Shown here: positions 21,442-31,363 of the stretch, in pieces
Layout: the number at the start of each line of letters is the position of its first letter
Position numbering within the stretch: the stretch's first letter is position 1
Assembly (NCBI RefSeq): GCF_900106955.1
Contig: NZ_FNNI01000011.1
Span: 23,739-87,738, forward strand
DNA length: 64,000 nucleotides
Direction: 5' to 3'
From: Aidingimonas halophila
Lineage (GTDB): Bacteria > Pseudomonadota > Gammaproteobacteria > Pseudomonadales > Halomonadaceae
The notes under the pieces: generated by a model
What the model saw: the letters and a program-made list of their open reading frames with translations, nothing else
Told to the model about the DNA's origin: nothing
Database searches by the model: none
Position numbers and translations under genes: made by a program

Positions 21442-21805
21442 GCTGTCGCTGCTTGTTCACGCCGGTATCATGGTGTTACCGGTGGGATTATCAGTGCAAT
21501 ACGCGCCCTGGTGGTTTGTCGTCACCGCGACGCTGTCCATGCTGGCCAGCGGGTATCGGCTGTTGCGCCAGCGATCGGCATGGCAGTTACGTTGGTCACC
21601 CGAGGCGTTGGGTGATGATGAATGGCAGTTCCGTGACGCGGAGACGATGCCTTGGCGACGGGTGCAGGTTCACTGCCACTACCTGGGGGCCGGGTTGTTG
21701 GGGTTGCGAATCGATGGACGCACTGCCTGGATATGGCCGGATAGCGCCGATGCCGATGTCTTGCGTCAGCTACGGCGTTATTGGGTCATGCAGTCGCATC
21801 AGTGA
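21401..21805 (+). CDS. ygfX: YgfX-family membrane protein
   Basis: The 134-residue protein has two closely spaced membrane helices (about 15-50) and a cytoplasmic C-terminal domain with the family pattern LLGLRIDGRTAWIWPDSADADVLRQLRRYW. In E. coli the homologue (CptA) has been described as the toxin of a pair with SdhE (CptB) affecting the cytoskeleton. The ATG at 21401 lies inside the end of sdhE, so the two genes overlap by 41 bp and are probably coupled. Confidence 0.8.
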   Translation: MPKPPATISIVPSRLSLLVHAGIMVLPVGLSVQYAPWWFVVTATLSMLASGYRLLRQRSAWQLRWSPEALGDDEWQFRDAETMPWRRVQVHCHYLGAGLLGLRIDGRTAWIWPDSADADVLRQLRRYWVMQSHQ

Positions 21806-21834
21806 ATTCACGGCGTATGGCAATGCCGTGATGT

Positions 21835-23418
21835 TCAATCCGAGTTCAGGTATTGTCGCGAGGGCCGGGGAATCCCTGATGCATGTGACGGACAGTCACG
21901 ATTGTAATGGAGCCCCCGTGATTCCCGGCGGGCTTGAGCCGCTGCAACAGTCAAGGTAGCCAGGCGTGCGGCATGATTCAATTGAGACAGTGCCGGATCC
22001 GGCCTGTAGTGTGATTGCATCTGGCGAGATTGCTCACGGATTGCCTCGATCTGTCTGGCTGCTTCGTTCAGATCGTTATCGTTGCGAACGATACCGACGT
22101 AACGGCTCATCACCGAACGCAGGTGTGCCATCAAGGCTTTGACATGTGTCGGGTCAATGCAGATATTTGATGCAGATCCCGCTGGGGCGCTTGTCGTTGT
22201 GGTGTCGGAGGGTACCGGCTCGGTACGCTTGAGAACATCCGCGACCGCATGCGCGAATACCAGACACTCGAGCAATGAATTGCTCGCCATACGGTTGGCT
22301 CCATGCAGGCCGGTGTGGGCGACCTCCCCGATCGCGTACAAGTGCGGTACGCCGGTGAACCCGGTGAGGTCGGTGGCAATGCCGCCGCAACTGTAATGGG
22401 CAGCCGGCACGACGGGAATCGGATCGCGAGTGATATCAAGACCGCGTTCGACGCAGTGCGAGTAAATCGTTGGAAACTGCTGTGACACGACTTGCCGGGG
22501 GAGGTGCGTCATATCGAGCCAGACGTGACGGCACTGATCGCGCTGCATTTCTGCGTCAATGGCACGGGCGACGATGTCGCGAGGGGCCAGTTCCGCTCGA
22601 GGATCGATATCGGGCATGAACCGATGTCCCTTGATATTGCGCAGATAACCGCCTTCACCACGCAATGCCTCGCTGATGAGAAAGGGAGAACCTTCCGGGT
22701 CGTAGAGACAGGTCGGGTGAAATTGCTGGAATTCCAGGTTGCGGAGTTCGGCACCGAGTTCAGCTGCCATGATCATGCCTTCGCCACAGGCGGGATGCGG
22801 GCTGGTCGTATGCTGATAGAGCCCGCTCGCGCCCCCTGTGGCGAGAACCGTATCACTGGCTGGCAGTTCATGAAGCTGTCCCTGAGGGTCCAGACAGCGT
22901 GCGCCCAGGCAGCCGGTCTCGCGAGAGCCGAGCAATTCGATAGCCGTCAGGTCGTCTCGCAAACGGATATGGGGATGCCGCCTGACATGGTCGAGGAGGG
23001 TTTCGATTAACACGCGACCTGTCGCATCAGCGGCATGGATGACGCGCCTGGCACCATGGCCACCTTCGCGAGTCAGGTGATAGGGGTAACGGGAGCGAGG
23101 ATCCGGGTCGCGAGTGAAAGGCATTCCCAGACCCAGCAACCACTCTATGGCAGCACGGCCATGGGTGACGGTATGGCGTACGGCGGCTGCTTCACATAAT
23201 CCATCTCCGGCGGCGAGCGTGTCGCGTATGTGCGCTTCGATATCGTCATCCGGCGATAGCACGGCGGCTATACCGCCTTGTGCCCAACGGCTGGCTCCAT
23301 GATCGTCGCTGGAGGGGCGCAGCAGAGTAATCGGCCGTCTGTCGGCAAGTTCGAGTGCCAGTGCAAGCCCGGCAGCACCACCACCAACGATCAAGAGCGA
23401 GGGGTCGGGGTGTTTCAT
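21835..23418 (-). CDS. nadB: L-aspartate oxidase
   Basis: The 527-residue flavoenzyme oxidises L-aspartate to iminoaspartate in de novo NAD synthesis. It has the N-terminal FAD motif IVGGGAAGLALAL, SRWAQGGIAAV, the HPTCLYDPEG active-site region and GLHGANRMASNSLLECLV. The fold is the succinate dehydrogenase flavoprotein type but without the covalent-FAD His. It converges on sdhE-ygfX and lies just downstream of the tRNA-Leu gene on the same strand. Confidence 0.95.
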   Translation of the reverse strand: MKHPDPSLLIVGGGAAGLALALELADRRPITLLRPSSDDHGASRWAQGGIAAVLSPDDDIEAHIRDTLAAGDGLCEAAAVRHTVTHGRAAIEWLLGLGMPFTRDPDPRSRYPYHLTREGGHGARRVIHAADATGRVLIETLLDHVRRHPHIRLRDDLTAIELLGSRETGCLGARCLDPQGQLHELPASDTVLATGGASGLYQHTTSPHPACGEGMIMAAELGAELRNLEFQQFHPTCLYDPEGSPFLISEALRGEGGYLRNIKGHRFMPDIDPRAELAPRDIVARAIDAEMQRDQCRHVWLDMTHLPRQVVSQQFPTIYSHCVERGLDITRDPIPVVPAAHYSCGGIATDLTGFTGVPHLYAIGEVAHTGLHGANRMASNSLLECLVFAHAVADVLKRTEPVPSDTTTTSAPAGSASNICIDPTHVKALMAHLRSVMSRYVGIVRNDNDLNEAARQIEAIREQSRQMQSHYRPDPALSQLNHAARLATLTVAAAQARRESRGLHYNRDCPSHASGIPRPSRQYLNSD

Positions 23419-23466
23419 GGGTCAATGCCTTACCGAGGAGGGAGCGATGTCGCTGGCAGCTGGTTG

Positions 23467-23555
23467 TGGTGCCCGGAGCCGGACTTGAACCGGCACGGAG
23501 AGCAATCTCCGAGGGATTTTAAGTCCCTTGCGTCTACCAATTTCGCCATCCGGGC
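23467..23555 (-). tRNA. tRNA-Leu (TAA)
   Basis: On the minus strand the gene runs from GCCCGGATGGCGAAATTGGT to an encoded CCA. It has a long variable arm (class II) and an anticodon loop ACTTAAAAT, giving anticodon TAA. The acceptor stem GCCCGGA/TCCGGGC is fully paired. It is the third tRNA of the pgsA-linked Gly-Cys-Leu set. Confidence 0.95.
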
Positions 23556-23622
23556 TGCTGCCTATTTCTCCATTCCGGCGGTGTCGCCAAGCAGGGGAAA
23601 CGTGCGGGGTAGGGGATAAAGA

Positions 23623-23696
23623 TGGAGGCTGGAGTCGGAATCGAACCGGCGTACACGGAGTTGCAGTCCGCTGCATAACCACTCTGCCATCCAGCC
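23623..23696 (-). tRNA. tRNA-Cys (GCA)
   Basis: The 74-nt gene has acceptor stem GGCTGGA/TCCAGCC, anticodon GCA in GGACTGCAACTCC, the GGTTCGATTCC T-arm and an encoded CCA. It is the middle gene of the Gly-Cys-Leu cluster. Confidence 0.95.
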
Positions 23697-23730
23697 TCGT
23701 TGAGTCGTGACATCCCGATGTGATGCATCA

Positions 23731-23805
23731 TGGAGCGGGAAACGAGATTCGAACTCGCGACCCTCGCCTTGGCAAGGCGATGCTCTACCACTGAGCTATT
23801 CCCGC
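23731..23805 (-). tRNA. tRNA-Gly (GCC)
   Basis: The 75-nt gene has acceptor stem GCGGGAA/TTCCCGC, anticodon GCC in CGCCTTGCCAAGGCG, the GAGTTCGAATCTC T-arm and an encoded CCA. It is closest to pgsA and heads the tRNA cluster, matching the E. coli glyW-cysT-leuZ order. Confidence 0.95.
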
Positions 23806-23888
23806 TGACTCGATGGCGCATTATACGGGTACGGCTGTTCCTGTCAATGTCATGGTGCTCAAGGAGTTAGGAAAATGTGTCGGAAACG

Positions 23889-24437
23889 CTACATGGAACG
23901 GCTCAAGTGTGGCCAGGCAGCTCGTAAATACTGAATCATCGACCATAACGTCAACAGCGCGGCGGTATAGAGTACGACCACGCCCAGCATGGCGGGAAGC
24001 GTGCCGGGGGCAAAGCCGAGCAGAATCAGCAGTGCGATCATTTGCATCGTCGTCTTGAACTTGCCGATCCATGAGACGGCAACGCTGGCACGTTTGCCCA
24101 TCTCCGCCATCCATTCGCGCAACGCCGAGATCACGATTTCCCGGCCGATGATCACTAGTGCGGGAAGCGTCAACCAGGCGGCGTCATAGCGTTCGATCAG
24201 CAAGGCGAGGGCCACCGCGACCATGAGTTTGTCAGCCACCGGGTCCAGAAAGGCGCCAAATGAGGTGCTCTGGTCCCAGCGTCGTGCTAGATAGCCATCG
24301 AGCCAGTCGGTGGCGGACGCCAGGCCGAATAACAGGGCCGACAGGGGAAGGCTCCAGCTGAAGGGAAGGTAAAATACAACGACCAACAAAGGAATGAACG
24401 CGATACGTGCCAGTGTCAGGATGTTGGGAATATTCAT
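23889..24437 (-). CDS. pgsA: CDP-diacylglycerol-glycerol-3-phosphate 3-phosphatidyltransferase
   Basis: PgsA makes phosphatidylglycerol phosphate, the committed step to phosphatidylglycerol and cardiolipin. The 182-residue integral membrane protein carries the CDP-alcohol phosphotransferase signature [18 protein letters not shown] followed by LDPVADKL. It lies 61 bp downstream of uvrC and upstream of the three tRNAs, the widely conserved uvrY-uvrC-pgsA-tRNA arrangement. Confidence 0.95.
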   Translation of the reverse strand: MNIPNILTLARIAFIPLLVVVFYLPFSWSLPLSALLFGLASATDWLDGYLARRWDQSTSFGAFLDPVADKLMVAVALALLIERYDAAWLTLPALVIIGREIVISALREWMAEMGKRASVAVSWIGKFKTTMQMIALLILLGFAPGTLPAMLGVVVLYTAALLTLWSMIQYLRAAWPHLSRSM

Positions 24438-24498
24438 GAAACGCTCGCGAATCCTTGCTGATGAACGAAAGCCATTATTCTATCTCCCTTGGGCGAAA

Positions 24499-26313
24499 TC
24501 ATCCATGTAGCGCTTGATGAATGGTGGTTGCCAGGCTGGCGCTGATACCTGGCACACGAGCCAGTTCATCACGGCTGGCTTTCCTGACGCCCTGCAGGCC
24601 ACCAAAAAAGCGCAGCAGTTCGCGACGCCGTTTGGGGCCTACGCCAGGAATATCCTGAAGCGTCGACGTACGTCGACGCTTGTCACGTTTGGCGCGGTGG
24701 CCGCTGATCGCAAAGCGGTGGGCCTCGTCACGGATGTGCTGGATCAGGTGCAGAGCGGCGGAGGTGCCATCGAGGTCGAGGGTACTGTCGACAGTCTCGA
24801 TGAACAGTGTCTCCAGGCCGGGCTTGCGCGTTATGCCCTTGGCCACACCGACGAGCCCGACATCGCTGATGCCGAGCTCCGCGAACACGTCACGAGCCAT
24901 GTTCAGTTGTCCTTTACCGCCGTCGACGAGCAGTATGTCCGGACGCTTTCCTTCACCGTTGACCATGCGTTTGAAACGGCGGGTCAGTGCTTGTTTCATG
25001 GCTGCATAGTCGTCTCCCGCCGCGACTCCGTCGATATTATAACGGCGATAGTCTTCCTTGATGGGGCCTTGAGTCCCGAAGACTACGCAGGAAGCCACTG
25101 TGGCTTCACCATGGCTATGGCTGATATCGAAACATTCGAGTCGCTGAAGTGGGCGCTCGAGTGCCAGAGCCTCCCTGAGTGTTTCGAACCGTTTTTCCAT
25201 CTGGGATTGGTCGGCGAGCTGGCTGGCAAGTTGTTGTTCGGCATTGATCTGGGCCATTTGCAACCATTGTGCACGGTGACCGCGGACTTCACTCGCCAGG
25301 CGAATACGTTTGCCGGCGCGTTCCGACAAGGCGCCCTGGAGCAAGGTGCCATCGGGCAGCGGATGAGAGGTGATTACCTCGCCCGGCAGTTCCCGTTGTT
25401 GGCCAAGGTAGTATTGACTGACGAACTCTCCCAGCAGAGCGGCGGAGTCCAGGTCCAGGCCATTTTCGGGGCGGTGATGCCGGGCCCCCAGCATGCGGCC
25501 CTGACGCACGGTCAATACAGAAATACTGAGTGCGCCAGGCCGTTCGGCAAGCGCAAAGACATCGGCGTCACCACCGTCGGTATCCACGAACTGGCGAGAC
25601 TGGAGCTGGCGCAATTGCTGTATCTGGTCGCGTAGACGAGCGGCCTCCTCGAAATCAAGCGCTTTGCTGGCGGTCTCCATGGCACGGGTCAGGTCATCCG
25701 TCACCTGTTCGCTCTTGCCTTGCAGGCACATTATGGCGTGCTCGACATCGCGACGGTAATCGTCCTCGCTGATGTATCCGACGCAGGGCGCGCTGCAACG
25801 ATTGATCTGGTACTGCAGGCAGGGGCGTGAGCGGTTGTCGAAAACGCTGTCTTCACAGTTGCGTGTCTTGAAGATTTTCTGCATCAGCGACAGGCTCTCG
25901 CGTACCGCCGTGCTGCTGGGATAGGGGCCTAGGTAGCGCCCATCATCACGCCGGCTGCGCGCGCGCTTGTACTCCAGTGCCGGGTAGGGGTGGCGGTCAC
26001 TGACGAAGACAAAGGGGTAGGATTTGTCATCGCGCAACAGGATATTATATGGCGGCCGCAACTCCTTGATTAGCGACTGCTCCAGCAGCAATGCTTCCGT
26101 TTCGCTGCGGGTTACCGTGGTCTGAATATCTGCAATCCGGGAGACAAGCGCTTGCGTCTTGGCATTGAGGTTGCCGCGAAAATAACTCGCCAACCTCGGC
26201 TTCAGCCGTTTGGCCTTGCCGATATACAGCGTGTTGCCCTGGTCATCGAGCATGCGATAAACGCCAGGTGCAGAGCTGACGGTACGAAGGAATTGCTTGG
26301 CGTCGAAGTTCAT
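24499..26313 (-). CDS. uvrC: UvrABC system excinuclease subunit C
   Basis: UvrC makes both incisions around DNA lesions bound by UvrB. The 604-residue protein has an N-terminal GIY-YIG nuclease (GVYRMLDDQGNTLYIGKAKRL), a central Cys-containing region (RPCLQYQINRCSAPCVGYI), a UvrB-interaction domain at about 200-235, a C-terminal RNase H-like nuclease (LLVDGGKGQLNMA), and two helix-hairpin-helix motifs at the end (IPGVGPKRRRELLRFFGG). All key regions are present. Confidence 0.96.
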   Translation of the reverse strand: MNFDAKQFLRTVSSAPGVYRMLDDQGNTLYIGKAKRLKPRLASYFRGNLNAKTQALVSRIADIQTTVTRSETEALLLEQSLIKELRPPYNILLRDDKSYPFVFVSDRHPYPALEYKRARSRRDDGRYLGPYPSSTAVRESLSLMQKIFKTRNCEDSVFDNRSRPCLQYQINRCSAPCVGYISEDDYRRDVEHAIMCLQGKSEQVTDDLTRAMETASKALDFEEAARLRDQIQQLRQLQSRQFVDTDGGDADVFALAERPGALSISVLTVRQGRMLGARHHRPENGLDLDSAALLGEFVSQYYLGQQRELPGEVITSHPLPDGTLLQGALSERAGKRIRLASEVRGHRAQWLQMAQINAEQQLASQLADQSQMEKRFETLREALALERPLQRLECFDISHSHGEATVASCVVFGTQGPIKEDYRRYNIDGVAAGDDYAAMKQALTRRFKRMVNGEGKRPDILLVDGGKGQLNMARDVFAELGISDVGLVGVAKGITRKPGLETLFIETVDSTLDLDGTSAALHLIQHIRDEAHRFAISGHRAKRDKRRRTSTLQDIPGVGPKRRRELLRFFGGLQGVRKASRDELARVPGISASLATTIHQALHG

Positions 26314-26412
26314 TCGGAAGCGAATATCACTGTGCTGAGTGCGACTTGATCATCCAGCATAACAGGCGTCCGGCACGATGGTGAGCCTTTCCAGGCCGGA
26401 GGTCATGGAAGA

Positions 26413-27060
26413 TCATGTCTCGCTGCGATAGCCATCGACCAGGCCATAGCGAAGTCCAAGATGCGTCAATTCGACATCGGATGTCACACCGAGTTTCTCG
26501 AAAATTCGGTAACGATAGGTGTTCACCGTCTTGGGGCTCAGGAACAGGCTGTCGGAAATCTCGCTGACACGTTGGCAATTGACGATCATTATGGCGACCT
26601 GTAACTCCCGGTGGGACAGGTTGTCGAAAGGGTTGTCTTCGGAGTCGATGCGGGCAAGGACCAATCGTTGGGCGATATCAGGGCTGATATAGCGTTGACC
26701 GGCGAAGACGGTACGGATTGCCAGCACCATGTCTGCGGGCTCGGCCCCTTTGCTGATAAAACCACTGGCGCCGGCATCCAGCAAACGCTGTGCGAACGTG
26801 TCATCGAGAAAGGCCGTGAGTACCAGGACTTGAACATTGGCGATGCCGCTGGCGATTTTTCGGGTCGCCTCGAGTCCGCCAATTCCGGGCATACGGATAT
26901 CCATCAGCACGATGTCTGGGTGCATTTGACGTGCCAATGCAATCGCCCCTTCGCCATCGACAGCTTCGCCGACAACGGTGATTCCCTCTTCCGCATCCAG
27001 CAGTCGGGCAATACTGGCCCGTACTATATGATGATCGTCTGCGACTAGAACCTTTATCAA
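26413..27060 (-). CDS. gacA: GacA/UvrY-family response regulator
   Basis: This NarL-type regulator of 215 residues is the partner of a GacS/BarA sensor kinase; the family switches on small RNAs that titrate RsmA/CsrA. The receiver domain shows the acidic pocket (DDH), the phospho-Asp in VLMDIRMPGIGGLEATRK and the conserved Lys in FISKGA. The LuxR HTH is SEISDSLFLSPKTVNTYRYRIFEKL. I chose the TTG at 27060 because the protein then starts (M/L)IKVLVADDH and matches the Pseudomonas GacA length (214). An ATG at 27072 would add four residues but has no ribosome site. uvrC follows 99 bp downstream. Confidence 0.92.
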   Translation of the reverse strand: MIKVLVADDHHIVRASIARLLDAEEGITVVGEAVDGEGAIALARQMHPDIVLMDIRMPGIGGLEATRKIASGIANVQVLVLTAFLDDTFAQRLLDAGASGFISKGAEPADMVLAIRTVFAGQRYISPDIAQRLVLARIDSEDNPFDNLSHRELQVAIMIVNCQRVSEISDSLFLSPKTVNTYRYRIFEKLGVTSDVELTHLGLRYGLVDGYRSET

Positions 27061-27193
27061 AAGAACACCCATTACGCTGTGGCCGGATGTGCCAGACACG
27101 ACCATCCATGGTCAAGGAGAGCCACTATATTAGCTTTGAATGGGCTGTCTATCCAGACAGCCAATATATCGCATGGCGATTGCAGGCCGAGAG

Positions 27194-27222
27194 TTGACGT
27201 CGTTTGGCCGTTTGCCTATCAT
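27194..27222 (+). promoter_or_regulatory. Promoter of tRNA-Ala
   Basis: TTGACG (27194-27199) and TATCAT (27217-27222) are separated by exactly 17 bp, each a 5/6 match. The start of transcription would be near 27229, 31 bp before the mature tRNA 5' end. Confidence 0.7.
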
Positions 27223-27259
27223 TCGCGGCGTTCCATGGTCGTACGCAAACGTCCTATGT

Positions 27260-27335
27260 GGGGCCTTAGCTCAGCTGGGAGAGCGCAACACTGGCAGTGT
27301 TGAGGTCAGCGGTTCGAGCCCGCTAGGCTCCACCA
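27260..27335 (+). tRNA. tRNA-Ala (GGC)
   Basis: The 76-nt gene has acceptor stem GGGGCCT/AGGCTCC, with a G-U pair at position 3 from each end, and the anticodon GGC in CAACACTGGCAGTGTTG. It also has a GGTTCGAGCC T-arm and an encoded ACCA end. It is a single tRNA unit with its own promoter and terminator. Confidence 0.95.
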
Positions 27336-27351
27336 CATCGAATGTCATGAG

Positions 27352-27385
27352 AAACGCCGCCGATGCATTTGCACGGCGGCGTTTT
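27352..27385. terminator. Bidirectional terminator between tRNA-Ala and argF
   Basis: A perfect 11-bp stem, AAACGCCGCCG (27352-27362) with CGGCGGCGTTT (27374-27384), has an 11-nt loop and continues into TTTTCGTT on the plus strand. The AAA at the other end gives a shorter T-run for the minus-strand argF transcript. Confidence 0.85.
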
Positions 27386-27424
27386 CGTTGCGGCAACGCA
27401 TGACGTTGCGCTCGGGTGTGTCGT

Positions 27425-28345
27425 TCAGTTGTCGATGCGGCCCAGTAGCAGGAATTCCAGCAGCGCTTTCTGTGCATGCAGACGATTTCCGGCTTCCTGC
27501 CAGACCACGGCGCGTGGATCGTCGAGCAGCGTGGTGCTGATTTCTTCGCCACGATGGGCCGGCAGGCAATGCAGGAAGATCACGTCATTGGCTGCTTTGT
27601 CGAGTAAGCGTTCGGTCACCTGGAAACCGGTGAAGTCAGCTTCGCGTCTGGCTTGCTCCTCTTCCTGTCCCATGGAGGCCCAGACATCGGTGGTAACGAG
27701 GTCGGCACCATCGACAGCCTGTTGGGGATCGCGGACGATGGAAACACGATCCCCCGCCGCAGCCACGACCGCCGGGTCGGGATCGTAGCCTTCCGGACAA
27801 CAGACGCGCAGTTGGAAAGCGAATTGACGGGCGGCATTGATCCACGAGTGGCACATGTTGTTGCCGTCGCCGATCCAGGTTGCCGTTTTGCCGCGGACAT
27901 GACCTTGCCGCTCGGTCCAGGTCATGATGTCAGCCAGCAACTGGCAGGGGTGGTAGTCGTCAGTCAAGGCATTGATGACCGGAACCGAACTGGCGCTGGC
28001 AAATTCGCTCAGATTCTCGTGGGAGAACGTACGAATCATCACAACGTCGACCATTTCCGAAAGAACGCGGGCCGTGTCCCCGATCGGTTCGCCGCGTCCG
28101 AGTTGCGTGTCTCGAGGCGACAGGAATAACGCGTGACCACCAAATTGCGCCATGGCGGTTTCGAACGAGACACGCGTACGCGTTGATGATTTCTCGAAGA
28201 ACATCGCGAGGGTGCGGTTGTTCAGTGGGGTATAGGTCGGCCCATGAGTCTTCAACCCATTCTTGATGGTGATGGCTCTCTGGATGAGGTAGCCCAGTTC
28301 CTCAGGCGACAGATCCAGCAACGTCAGAAAATGGCGGGTTGCCAT
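27425..28345 (-). CDS. argF: Ornithine carbamoyltransferase
   Basis: The 306-residue enzyme makes citrulline from ornithine and carbamoyl phosphate in arginine synthesis. The carbamoyl phosphate site STRTR, the HPCQ motif, the ornithine-binding SMG segment and the catalytic [10 protein letters not shown] are all present. It is the anabolic form by length and by nearby argG; a catabolic ArcB role would normally come with arcA/arcC neighbours, which are absent. Confidence 0.95.
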   Translation of the reverse strand: MATRHFLTLLDLSPEELGYLIQRAITIKNGLKTHGPTYTPLNNRTLAMFFEKSSTRTRVSFETAMAQFGGHALFLSPRDTQLGRGEPIGDTARVLSEMVDVVMIRTFSHENLSEFASASSVPVINALTDDYHPCQLLADIMTWTERQGHVRGKTATWIGDGNNMCHSWINAARQFAFQLRVCCPEGYDPDPAVVAAAGDRVSIVRDPQQAVDGADLVTTDVWASMGQEEEQARREADFTGFQVTERLLDKAANDVIFLHCLPAHRGEEISTTLLDDPRAVVWQEAGNRLHAQKALLEFLLLGRIDN

Positions 28346-28557
28346 GGCATCGCTCCGCAGAGAAAAACCTCCATCTTAGCCAGAAGCCCAGGGGCGCGCA
28401 AATGCTCTCGTGCCAATGCGCAGCATGCCGAGAAATGTCGGGGGTGTTTTAAGCAAGCCCGCACCAGTAGAATGTTCCTACACCCATTACTCGACCGCAG
28501 AACTCGGGTATTTGTCGGGTTCTGAATCGGTCATTGAAACCATTGTGGAGGCTGGTC

Positions 28558-28908
28558 ATGAGTGAGACCGTCGAGAAAATCGAGCAGCAGATTCGCGAGA
28601 ATCCTATTCTCATCTATATGAAGGGAACCCCACAATTGCCGCAATGTGGCTTTTCCGCCCAGACCGTGCAGGCGCTGATGGCCTGTGGTGAGCGCTTCGC
28701 CTTCGTCAATGTGCTGGACAATCCGGATATTCGTGCCGAACTCCCCAAAGTAGGGAACTGGCCGACCTTCCCGCAACTCTGGGTCGAGGGTGAACTCGTC
28801 GGAGGCTGCGATATCGTGGTGGAGATGTACCAGAACGGTGAGCTGGAAACCTTGATCAAGGATGCTGCTGCGCGCGCCAATGCCGGAGAAGAGCAGCGCG
28901 ATTCGTGA
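28558..28908 (+). CDS. grxD: Monothiol glutaredoxin (Grx4 type)
   Basis: The 116-residue protein has the CGFS active site (LPQCGFSAQTVQAL), the WPTFPQLWV segment and GGCDIV typical of Grx4, which binds and transfers [2Fe-2S] clusters with glutathione. GGAGG precedes the ATG at 28558. It converges on rnt with a 30-bp gap. Confidence 0.95.
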   Translation: MSETVEKIEQQIRENPILIYMKGTPQLPQCGFSAQTVQALMACGERFAFVNVLDNPDIRAELPKVGNWPTFPQLWVEGELVGGCDIVVEMYQNGELETLIKDAAARANAGEEQRDS

Positions 28909-28938
28909 ATCTCTGACACCAGCCGGACACGGGCCCGG

Positions 28939-29604
28939 TCAGTCTTCCTCCATGCCCTGTTCGCGCTGGGCCAGGTTCCAGCCACCTAGATCCTTGAACC
29001 GGTTGACGATGGTACAAAACAGCTCGGCCGTGCGTTCGGTATCGTAACGTGCCGAATGCGCTTCGGTATTATCGAATTCGATACCGGCGGCCCGGCAGGC
29101 CTTGGCCAGTACCGTCTGGCCATAAACCAGCCCTGCCAGGGTGGCGGTATCGAAGCTGGAAAACGGATGAAAGGGGTTACGCTTGATGTTGCAGCGGTTG
29201 ACTGCGGCGTTGAGGAAGCCGTGGTCGAAAGCAGCGTTGTGACCCACCAGAATGGCTCGGGTGCATTGGTTGCCCTTGATGGCTTTGCGCACGGGTCGGA
29301 ATATTTCTCCCAGCGCTTCCTGTTCCGATAGCGCAACCCGTTTGCGTAGCGGGTCGTCCAGCCTGATACCCGTGAAATCCAGAGCCGATTGCTCGACGTT
29401 GGCATTGTCGAAAGGTTCGATATGGAAGGCGTAGGTGGCTTCGGGCATCAGATTGCCTTCCGGGTCCATACATAGCGTGACGGCAGCGATTTCCAGAATC
29501 GCATCACGCTGGGGATCAAAGCCGCCGGTTTCGATATCCACCACCACCGGTAAAAAACTGCGAAAACGTTGCGCCATCAGCTCGCGGGCGTGTGCCTCGC
29601 TCAT
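28939..29604 (-). CDS. rnt: Ribonuclease T
   Basis: RNase T is a 3'-5' exoribonuclease that finishes 3' ends of tRNA, 5S and 23S rRNA. The 221-residue protein shows the DEDDh catalytic set: DIETGGFD near residue 23, [10 protein letters not shown], and [14 protein letters not shown]. It is of normal length and is transcribed away from argG. Confidence 0.94.
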   Translation of the reverse strand: MSEAHARELMAQRFRSFLPVVVDIETGGFDPQRDAILEIAAVTLCMDPEGNLMPEATYAFHIEPFDNANVEQSALDFTGIRLDDPLRKRVALSEQEALGEIFRPVRKAIKGNQCTRAILVGHNAAFDHGFLNAAVNRCNIKRNPFHPFSSFDTATLAGLVYGQTVLAKACRAAGIEFDNTEAHSARYDTERTAELFCTIVNRFKDLGGWNLAQREQGMEED

Positions 29605-29764
29605 CCATTTCTCCCTTCCCGAACATTCCAGACCTTGTCACACGGGGGCGCTTGGTCGATGTCGGCCTTGGTAATCGCCGGCGTCCCATGGACTGCGCGC
29701 CAGTCTAGCAGTTTTGCACCTCAAACGTCGCGTGGTGGCGGTATTCTCGAAAGCGTAACAACGC

Positions 29765-29770
29765 TATAAT
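29765..29770 (+). promoter_or_regulatory. -10 element upstream of argG
   Basis: A perfect TATAAT lies 33 bp before the argG ATG. The corresponding -35 window (TATTCT at 29742-29747, 17-bp spacer) is poor, so only the -10 is convincing. Confidence 0.5.
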
Positions 29771-29803
29771 CATGGGATTCTCTCATTGTTACAGGAGCCC
29801 AGT

Positions 29804-31024
29804 ATGTCCGATGTCAAGAAGGTCGTGCTCGCCTATTCCGGCGGCCTGGACACGTCCGTGATCGTCAAGTGGTTGCAGGAAACCTATGATTGCGAAGTGG
29901 TGACCTTTACCGCGGACATCGGCCAGGGTGAGGAAGTCGAACCGGCACGTGCGAAGGCTCAGGCACTTGGCGTCGAGGAGATCTATATCGAGGATCTTCG
30001 CGAAGAGTTCGTGCGCGACTATGTCTATCCGATGTTCCGGGCCAATACGGTCTATGAAGGGGAATATCTGCTCGGAACTTCCATTGCCAGGCCTCTGATC
30101 ACCAAGCGGTTGATCGATATCGCCAATGAAACCGGTGCCGATGCTATCGCTCATGGTGCAACAGGCAAGGGCAATGATCAGGTTCGGTTCGAACTGGGCG
30201 CCTATGCCCTCAAGCCCGGTGTCAAGGTCATCGCTCCTTGGCGCGAGTGGGACCTGACATCCCGTGAGAAGCTGATGGCTTACTGTGAAAAACACGACAT
30301 CCCTGTCGATTTCGCTGCCAACAAGAAGAAGTCACCTTACTCCATGGATGCCAATCTGCTGCACATCTCGTATGAGGGGGGCATCCTCGAAGATCCTTGG
30401 CTCGAAGCCGAGGAAGACATGTGGCGTTGGAGCGTGTCTCCTGAAACGGCGCCGGACACGCCGACCTATATCGAGCTGACCTTTGAGCAGGGCGACATCG
30501 TGGCCATCGACGGTGAGCGCCTCAAGCCTCACGACGTGTTGAGCAAGCTCAATAAGCTAGGGGGAGATAACGGCATCGGTCGTCTCGACATCGTCGAGAA
30601 TCGTTACGTAGGCATGAAGTCGCGTGGCTGCTATGAAACCCCGGGGGGGACCATCATGCTGCGCGCGCATCGCGCTATCGAGTCGTTGACGCTGGATCGC
30701 GAGGCGGCACACCTCAAGGATGAATTGATGCCCAAGTATGCGGAGGTGATTTACAACGGGTATTGGTGGAGTCCCGAGCGCCGAGCCCTGCAGGCAGCCA
30801 TCGATGAGACTCAGTCCCATGTCTCCGGCGTCGTGCGCATGAAACTTTACAAGGGCAGTGCGACGGTGGTCGGCCGTAAATCGGAGCAGTCGCTGTTCGA
30901 CGAATCGATCGCCACATTCGAGGATGATGCCGGCGCTTATGATCAGAAGGATGCCGAAGGTTTCATCAAGCTCAATGCCTTGCGGTTGCGTATTGCCGCA
31001 TCCAAGGGCAGAAATGCTAGCTGA
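29804..31024 (+). CDS. argG: Argininosuccinate synthase
   Basis: The 406-residue enzyme condenses citrulline and aspartate using ATP, the step after ArgF in arginine synthesis. The N-terminal P-loop-like [15 protein letters not shown] and the citrulline-binding [14 protein letters not shown] segments are intact. CAGGAG precedes the ATG at 29804, and [14 protein letters not shown] is the expected start, so an upstream codon at 29786 is rejected. An HlyU-like gene follows 24 bp later. Confidence 0.96.
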   Translation: MSDVKKVVLAYSGGLDTSVIVKWLQETYDCEVVTFTADIGQGEEVEPARAKAQALGVEEIYIEDLREEFVRDYVYPMFRANTVYEGEYLLGTSIARPLITKRLIDIANETGADAIAHGATGKGNDQVRFELGAYALKPGVKVIAPWREWDLTSREKLMAYCEKHDIPVDFAANKKKSPYSMDANLLHISYEGGILEDPWLEAEEDMWRWSVSPETAPDTPTYIELTFEQGDIVAIDGERLKPHDVLSKLNKLGGDNGIGRLDIVENRYVGMKSRGCYETPGGTIMLRAHRAIESLTLDREAAHLKDELMPKYAEVIYNGYWWSPERRALQAAIDETQSHVSGVVRMKLYKGSATVVGRKSEQSLFDESIATFEDDAGAYDQKDAEGFIKLNALRLRIAASKGRNAS

Positions 31025-31048
31025 AGACCAGCGGGGAGGGGTGGTCGC

Positions 31049-31345
31049 ATGTTGAAGAAACTGTTGGCCGGATGGTTCGGAGGAGACGAGAGTGCCTCCG
31101 CTGAAGCGGAGCCGGTGGAGTACAACGGCTATCTCATCGTTGCCGACCCCCAGGATGTCGGCGGTCAGTACCGAGTGAGCGGCTGGATTCGTAAACCGGT
31201 CGAGGGGGGCGAGCTCCTCGAACATCGTTTCGAACGCTCGGATGTCGTGCCTGGACGTGAAGCGTGTGAGGAGTTGATGGTCAGCAAGGCACAGCGCTTC
31301 ATCGATGATCTGGGCGATGACATGTTCGAGTCATCATCTTCCTGA
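31049..31345 (+). CDS. HlyU-family protein
   Basis: This 98-residue protein has the HlyU core: YNGYLIVADPQDVGGQYRVSGWIRK, then a HRFERSD strand and a C-terminal SKAQRFIDDLGD helix. The family is annotated as transcriptional activators of haemolysin genes on limited evidence, but it has no recognisable HTH. A GGGGAGGGG ribosome site lies in the short gap after argG, so the two may be co-transcribed. Confidence 0.8.
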   Translation: MLKKLLAGWFGGDESASAEAEPVEYNGYLIVADPQDVGGQYRVSGWIRKPVEGGELLEHRFERSDVVPGREACEELMVSKAQRFIDDLGDDMFESSSS

Positions 31346-31363
31346 TGCAGGGCGAGAAGCGCC

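Noticed and set aside
24514..25635. A long plus-strand open frame (373 codons) inside uvrC
   Set aside because: It is antisense to a well-conserved gene; long antisense frames are expected in GC-rich genomes and the translation shows no domain.
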